This document shows positions 60,568 through 64,000 of a stretch of 64,000 bases of DNA, in pieces. The stretch covers positions 1-64,000 of the forward strand of contig JANJTQ010000089.1 in assembly GCA_024711005.1 (NCBI GenBank). Reading direction: 5' to 3'. This DNA is from Opitutaceae bacterium. GTDB lineage: Bacteria > Verrucomicrobiota > Verrucomicrobiia > Opitutales > Opitutaceae. Within the stretch, counting starts at the first letter, position 1, and every line of letters starts with the position of its first letter. Both the position numbers and the translations under genes were made by a program. The notes under the pieces were generated by a model. That model saw only the letters and a list, made by a program, of their open reading frames with translations, was not told the origin of the DNA and searched no databases.

Positions 60568-63096
60568 TCAAAGCGACCGCGGCTCCGCGTTCTCGCCGCC
60601 CGCCGCGACCCATAGCGCGTGCAAGCCGGCGATGAATCCGCCTTCCGACCACCAACGCACGAGTGGCGTCTGGTCGGTCAGCATATGAAAAACCACCCGC
60701 CCCTGCGCATCGATGTCGCGCTCGGAGATCTCCACTGACCGGAACGCCTCGGGCTGCTCCGCGCCCTCTGGCACAATCCATACTCCAAGGTCCCGCTTCT
60801 CCGGGCCCACCTGAAGCCGGTGGCGCGCTCCGGTACCCGTCGGGTCAAACCCATGCAGCAACACCGTCCATCGCCCATTGCCACCCGCCGTGCCGGGCAA
60901 ACCGTCGATCCGAAAATGCAACCCCCGCGGATGATACCAAAACGATTTGCCGGGACCGAACGCGATCACTCCATCCGAGAACTCCCGTGCGCTCACCCCC
61001 GGCAAATACGCGGTCGGCCGGTCGTAACCCGACGCCCGGCTCCGCGTGCCCAGGGCCAATTCCGCTCCGCAGTGCATTGCAAAAACCCGCCGCTTGTTCC
61101 GCATAGCCGGATGACTCCACGCCGCCGCGTCCAGCCGCTCCCGGTGACTCTGCATTCGCTCGGCCATCAAATCGGCAGACGGCAACAGCGCTCCCGCGAG
61201 GTCCGCCCATCCATCAACATCCGCCGCCGGCTCGATGTCACCCGCATCGAGGCCCCACACGCGATACCAGCCCAGCAGCGGCCCGAAGGTCAGCATATGC
61301 GTCCCGGCCGGCAGTTCGCCCAACGACCGCTGTGCGTCGTCCACGCGCGCCGTCTTTTTCAAAATCACCGGTATTCGAACGTCGGATACCAAGGCCGCGT
61401 CGAGATGCAGGTAGGTGTGCCGCTCTATACCCTCGCCGAAAGTCTGCATGATCCATCGTCCGTCGCGTCGACCGGCCGGCGGGGAGTGCGGACTCAACTT
61501 GATCTCAACCCGACCGTGCCATCCCGCCGGCACCTCCAGCACCGCGACCATCCGCCCATCGTCGAGCATGCGGACCGGCAGGCCGTGAAACTCCGGTTTC
61601 ACCGTCTCGGCGTCCCAAAACGCGATCGGCACCGGCCTCGCCAATCCGGTCGTCGCCTCCACCACCGCCCGGTCCGGCGCGATCCTTGTCACGCTCACCG
61701 CCGCCGCGCAATCGGTCGCAAAATCGGTCGGCGCGTTGAGATCGTCCGTTTTGAAATACCACGGCGCGGTGTAGTCGTAGTAAAAATACGGCGTCGCCGC
61801 GCCCTCGCGAATGAGGGCCTTGTAATCGCTCCGCTCAATCACCACCGAGTCGCCCGCCTGGCCCGGCTTTCCGTTGACCGTGACGCCCACCCAGTTGTCG
61901 CGCTGACGGAAGACGCGGTCGGCAAAACCTGGCACGTGCCGATCATGATACGCCCGTACGTCGCCGCTCGTGGCGAACGCCAGCCGCTCGGTGGACGCCA
62001 GCCCGATCAGGCGCGCAAGCCCGGCGCGGTTCCACTCCGTCATGTTTGCCGTGCCGAACGTCCGCCCAAACTCGAACCCGGCCACGAAGAAAAACGGCGC
62101 TCCGGTTAGCGACGTTCCCCCGCGCACCGTATCCAACAAAAACTGACGAAACCGCGTGGACTCGTCGCCGGAATCGGCCGCGCGGTTCCAGCGGGTGAAG
62201 TGCGACGGCGAGAGCACAAAGTCGCCCCAATGCGTCAGGTGGGGAAGCAGCACCTGATAGTGGTTCATCGTAATGCCCAGCACGCCCTGCGCGTCTCGCG
62301 CGCCGGCCTTTCGAAAATCATCCGGAGCGATCCAAAACGGAGCGGTCGGCATGCCCCAGTGGTTGATCGCCCACTCGCCGTCCGACCAGTTTTGCTCCGG
62401 GCAAAGCGAATGCACGACACGAATGCCTGTCGCCCGGCACGCACGCACAAACAGATTGGAGGGCGTGTAAGTCGCGATGCGGTCGAGCGGCGCGTACCCC
62501 CGCCCCAGCCACCACGATTGGAGCGCCTTCAAGCGGGCTTCGATCCCCGCCAGCGGCAACGATTCCCAATTCGGGTTGTCGTGCGCGAGAGCCGGATCAA
62601 TCACCCCGAAGGCCTCGGCCATCGCGTGCGGATGAATCGCGTCGCCATGTTGTCGCTCATACCAAGTCCAGCGAGGATCACAGGCGGTGAACGCCTCGTC
62701 CTCGCCTGCGACCGGCAGCCCGACATAGTAGTCCGCCGCCAGACCCGCCTCATGGATCTGGTTCGCGAAATCCTCCGCCGTAAAGGCCCCGACGGTGATC
62801 TGGCACACCGCCCACTGCTCCGACACAACCGCGAGCGGACGGCGCAATGTCTCCCCCGCCGCATCGGTGAACTCCAGCAGAAACATGCCCTCCCCGGGTG
62901 CCGTCCACGACCGGCTCTCTCCGGCTGTCAGCCGCACACGTTCGAGCTCGGAAAAACCGCCCGCGACACCGCGCCTGATTGTCAGCTCCCCTTCCACCGA
63001 GGGTTTGATTTCCACCGACTCGTCCCGGTTGATCAACCCGCCGGGGTGCAGGCTGAGACGCGACGCCGCCCCGGCGTTGGCAACGACGGAGCTCAT
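60568..63096 (-). CDS. Large protein of unknown family (842 residues)
   Basis: I do not recognise this protein. It has no signal peptide. The first 100 residues are beta-rich (EGELTIRRGVAGGFSELERVRL). About 110-400 look like an alternating alpha/beta barrel: VCQITVGAFTAEDFANQIHEAGLAADYYVG, ACDPRWTWYERQHGDAIHPHAMAEAFG, IRVVHSLCPEQNWSDGEWAINHWGMPTAPFWIAPDDF, FVAGFEFGRTFGTANMTEWNRAG. The C-terminus (about 420-842) is beta-rich with many aromatic residues. Clustered acidic and His residues in the barrel suggest a hydrolase, perhaps a new one. The start overlaps the stop of the upstream mutarotase-like gene (ATGA), and the MFS gene follows after 7 bases, placing it in sugar catabolism. Confidence 0.8.
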   Translation of the reverse strand: MSSVVANAGAASRLSLHPGGLINRDESVEIKPSVEGELTIRRGVAGGFSELERVRLTAGESRSWTAPGEGMFLLEFTDAAGETLRRPLAVVSEQWAVCQITVGAFTAEDFANQIHEAGLAADYYVGLPVAGEDEAFTACDPRWTWYERQHGDAIHPHAMAEAFGVIDPALAHDNPNWESLPLAGIEARLKALQSWWLGRGYAPLDRIATYTPSNLFVRACRATGIRVVHSLCPEQNWSDGEWAINHWGMPTAPFWIAPDDFRKAGARDAQGVLGITMNHYQVLLPHLTHWGDFVLSPSHFTRWNRAADSGDESTRFRQFLLDTVRGGTSLTGAPFFFVAGFEFGRTFGTANMTEWNRAGLARLIGLASTERLAFATSGDVRAYHDRHVPGFADRVFRQRDNWVGVTVNGKPGQAGDSVVIERSDYKALIREGAATPYFYYDYTAPWYFKTDDLNAPTDFATDCAAAVSVTRIAPDRAVVEATTGLARPVPIAFWDAETVKPEFHGLPVRMLDDGRMVAVLEVPAGWHGRVEIKLSPHSPPAGRRDGRWIMQTFGEGIERHTYLHLDAALVSDVRIPVILKKTARVDDAQRSLGELPAGTHMLTFGPLLGWYRVWGLDAGDIEPAADVDGWADLAGALLPSADLMAERMQSHRERLDAAAWSHPAMRNKRRVFAMHCGAELALGTRSRASGYDRPTAYLPGVSAREFSDGVIAFGPGKSFWYHPRGLHFRIDGLPGTAGGNGRWTVLLHGFDPTGTGARHRLQVGPEKRDLGVWIVPEGAEQPEAFRSVEISERDIDAQGRVVFHMLTDQTPLVRWWSEGGFIAGLHALWVAAGGENAEPRSL

Positions 63097-63998
63097 TGGC
63101 CAATCGCTCCGGTTTTGCTGTCGTCTTTCGCGAACGAAACTCCGGTTTCGAAGCGATAGACGCGTTCCCAGAAAATCGTTTCCCCGGGCTCGATCCGAAC
63201 CCGGACAAACTGTTCCGGGCAGACATAGCCGGACGTGGCGTGCAGAAACACGAACGGTCCGGCGATGGACGTTGTCATTGTAAGTCGCATTCCCGTATTC
63301 ACGTTGTAGATACTCAATTGATTCGGTCCGTCATACCCCGCGGGCCACGGGAGCTTTGCGTTCAGCGTCTTTTTCAACGCCTCGTCAAAAACCAGGGTAT
63401 TGCCTCGCTGTCGGAGCGCGCGGGCGGAGTCGGGCTGATATACGGGTGCCGGCTCGTACGGGAATTCGATCCGGTAATCCGACGTCGCTTCGGCCCCGTC
63501 GAAGGCGAGATAGTTGTGGGCGTACTGCATCGTCGAAAACACCTTTTCGCCGGTGTTTGTCAGCCGGCACTCGATCGTCACGCCGGCCTCGGCGACACGC
63601 ACCTCGGCCGCAAGCCTGTAGGCGTAGCCGTTCACGCCGTCGCATACCTGCTGAAAGCTTGCGCGATCCGTTCCCCACGTGGCGGTGGTTTTCGCTTCTT
63701 CGATTACCGGACTGACCGGCCAAAAATCATAACGCGCGCGGGTCTTCTTGAGCACGCCGACCCCGATCTTCACATAGCCGTCGCCGATCTTCGCCTCGTC
63801 AAAACCCGGAGGGGGTTCGTCGCTTAGGAGGTCGAACTCCGATGCCAGTCCGCCGTTGTCGAGCAGCGGATCGTGTGTGTCCGGAGCGTGGAGAAACTCA
63901 TGCCCGTCGAGCCGCGCACGGAGCACATTGGCCAACGGAGAAAAGCGGGTGCCTCGATTGTAGCGGTCCGGGCTCGCGGGATCCATCACCTCCACCAC
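63093..63998 (-). CDS. Galactose-mutarotase-like protein, start at or beyond window edge
   Basis: At least 298 residues are visible; the frame is open to the right edge, so the real start may lie outside. Candidate starts inside are GTG 63998 and ATG 63986 (MDPASPDRYNRGTRFSP). The sequence is a beta-supersandwich of the aldose-1-epimerase superfamily: FSPLANVLRARLDGHEFLHAP, NGGLASEFDL, GYVKIGVGVLKK, AEVRVAEAGVTIECRLTNTGEKVF, YAHNYLAFDG, and FVRVRIEPGETIFWERVYRFE. Such proteins invert sugar anomers or act as related epimerases; the substrate is not evident. The stop overlaps the next start (ATGA, 63093-63096). It is the first visible gene of the five-gene minus operon. Confidence 0.75.
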   Translation of the reverse strand: MVEVMDPASPDRYNRGTRFSPLANVLRARLDGHEFLHAPDTHDPLLDNGGLASEFDLLSDEPPPGFDEAKIGDGYVKIGVGVLKKTRARYDFWPVSPVIEEAKTTATWGTDRASFQQVCDGVNGYAYRLAAEVRVAEAGVTIECRLTNTGEKVFSTMQYAHNYLAFDGAEATSDYRIEFPYEPAPVYQPDSARALRQRGNTLVFDEALKKTLNAKLPWPAGYDGPNQLSIYNVNTGMRLTMTTSIAGPFVFLHATSGYVCPEQFVRVRIEPGETIFWERVYRFETGVSFAKDDSKTGAIGQ

Positions 63999-64000
63999 CA

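Noticed and set aside
1-64000. CRISPR arrays, tRNA or rRNA genes, phage or transposase genes
   Set aside because: I looked for regular short direct repeats, conserved tRNA/rRNA stretches and transposase or integrase motifs and found none.

Overview
The window is GC-rich chromosomal DNA that most resembles a free-living, polysaccharide-degrading Verrucomicrobiota bacterium, probably Opitutaceae-like. The lineage is inferred from gene content, not from a marker gene. The evidence is two PEP-CTERM secreted proteins, a pseudopilin with the H-X9-DG signature, several LacI regulators next to large secreted carbohydrate-active enzymes, and a caa3-type oxidase with fused CoxA/CoxC. I see no rRNA, tRNA, CRISPR array, insertion sequence or phage gene.

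Left end (1-5698, minus strand): a signalling cluster of two HDOD-domain proteins (one cut by the window edge) and two hybrid sensor kinases. Next (5995-12705, plus strand) is a compact respiratory operon: lipoprotein CoxB with a fused heme-c domain, a CoxA-CoxC fusion, a small membrane protein, CtaG, a triheme cytochrome c and, unexpectedly, a CaCA-type cation antiporter. Four of its five junctions are 4-base ATGA overlaps. A 346-base gap rich in inverted repeats follows, then an erythromycin-esterase-family protein and a convergent CBS-domain protein.

Middle (15020-35757): a divergent polysaccharide-utilisation locus around a LacI regulator. The minus arm has a PEP-CTERM protein with a DNRLRE-like domain, an H-X9-DG pseudopilin, a giant secreted protein of unknown fold and a beta-helix lipoprotein. 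The plus arm has a small secreted protein, the LacI regulator, an SGNH esterase, a GH35 beta-galactosidase, a sodium:solute symporter, a full-length paralogue of the giant protein and a beta-helix protein with a golvesin-like C-terminus. Two copies of one 14-base palindrome, CGCAAWCGWTTGCG in IUPAC form, mark the likely operators of this LacI protein.

Right part (36034-64000): a minus-strand operon of a GH13 enzyme, a 1921-residue SGNH-GH2 fusion and an alpha/beta-hydrolase; a PEP-CTERM gene with a clear terminator; a LacI regulator; a heparinase II/III-like lyase divergent from a third LacI regulator; and a five-gene minus-strand operon (mutarotase-like protein, two large proteins I cannot assign, an MFS transporter, and a 1783-residue modular protein combining a DUF4038-like barrel with an alginate-lyase-like domain). 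Together the loci look built to deacylate, cleave, import and metabolise a branched, galactose- and uronate-containing glycan, with several local regulators. The glycan itself cannot be read from the sequence.
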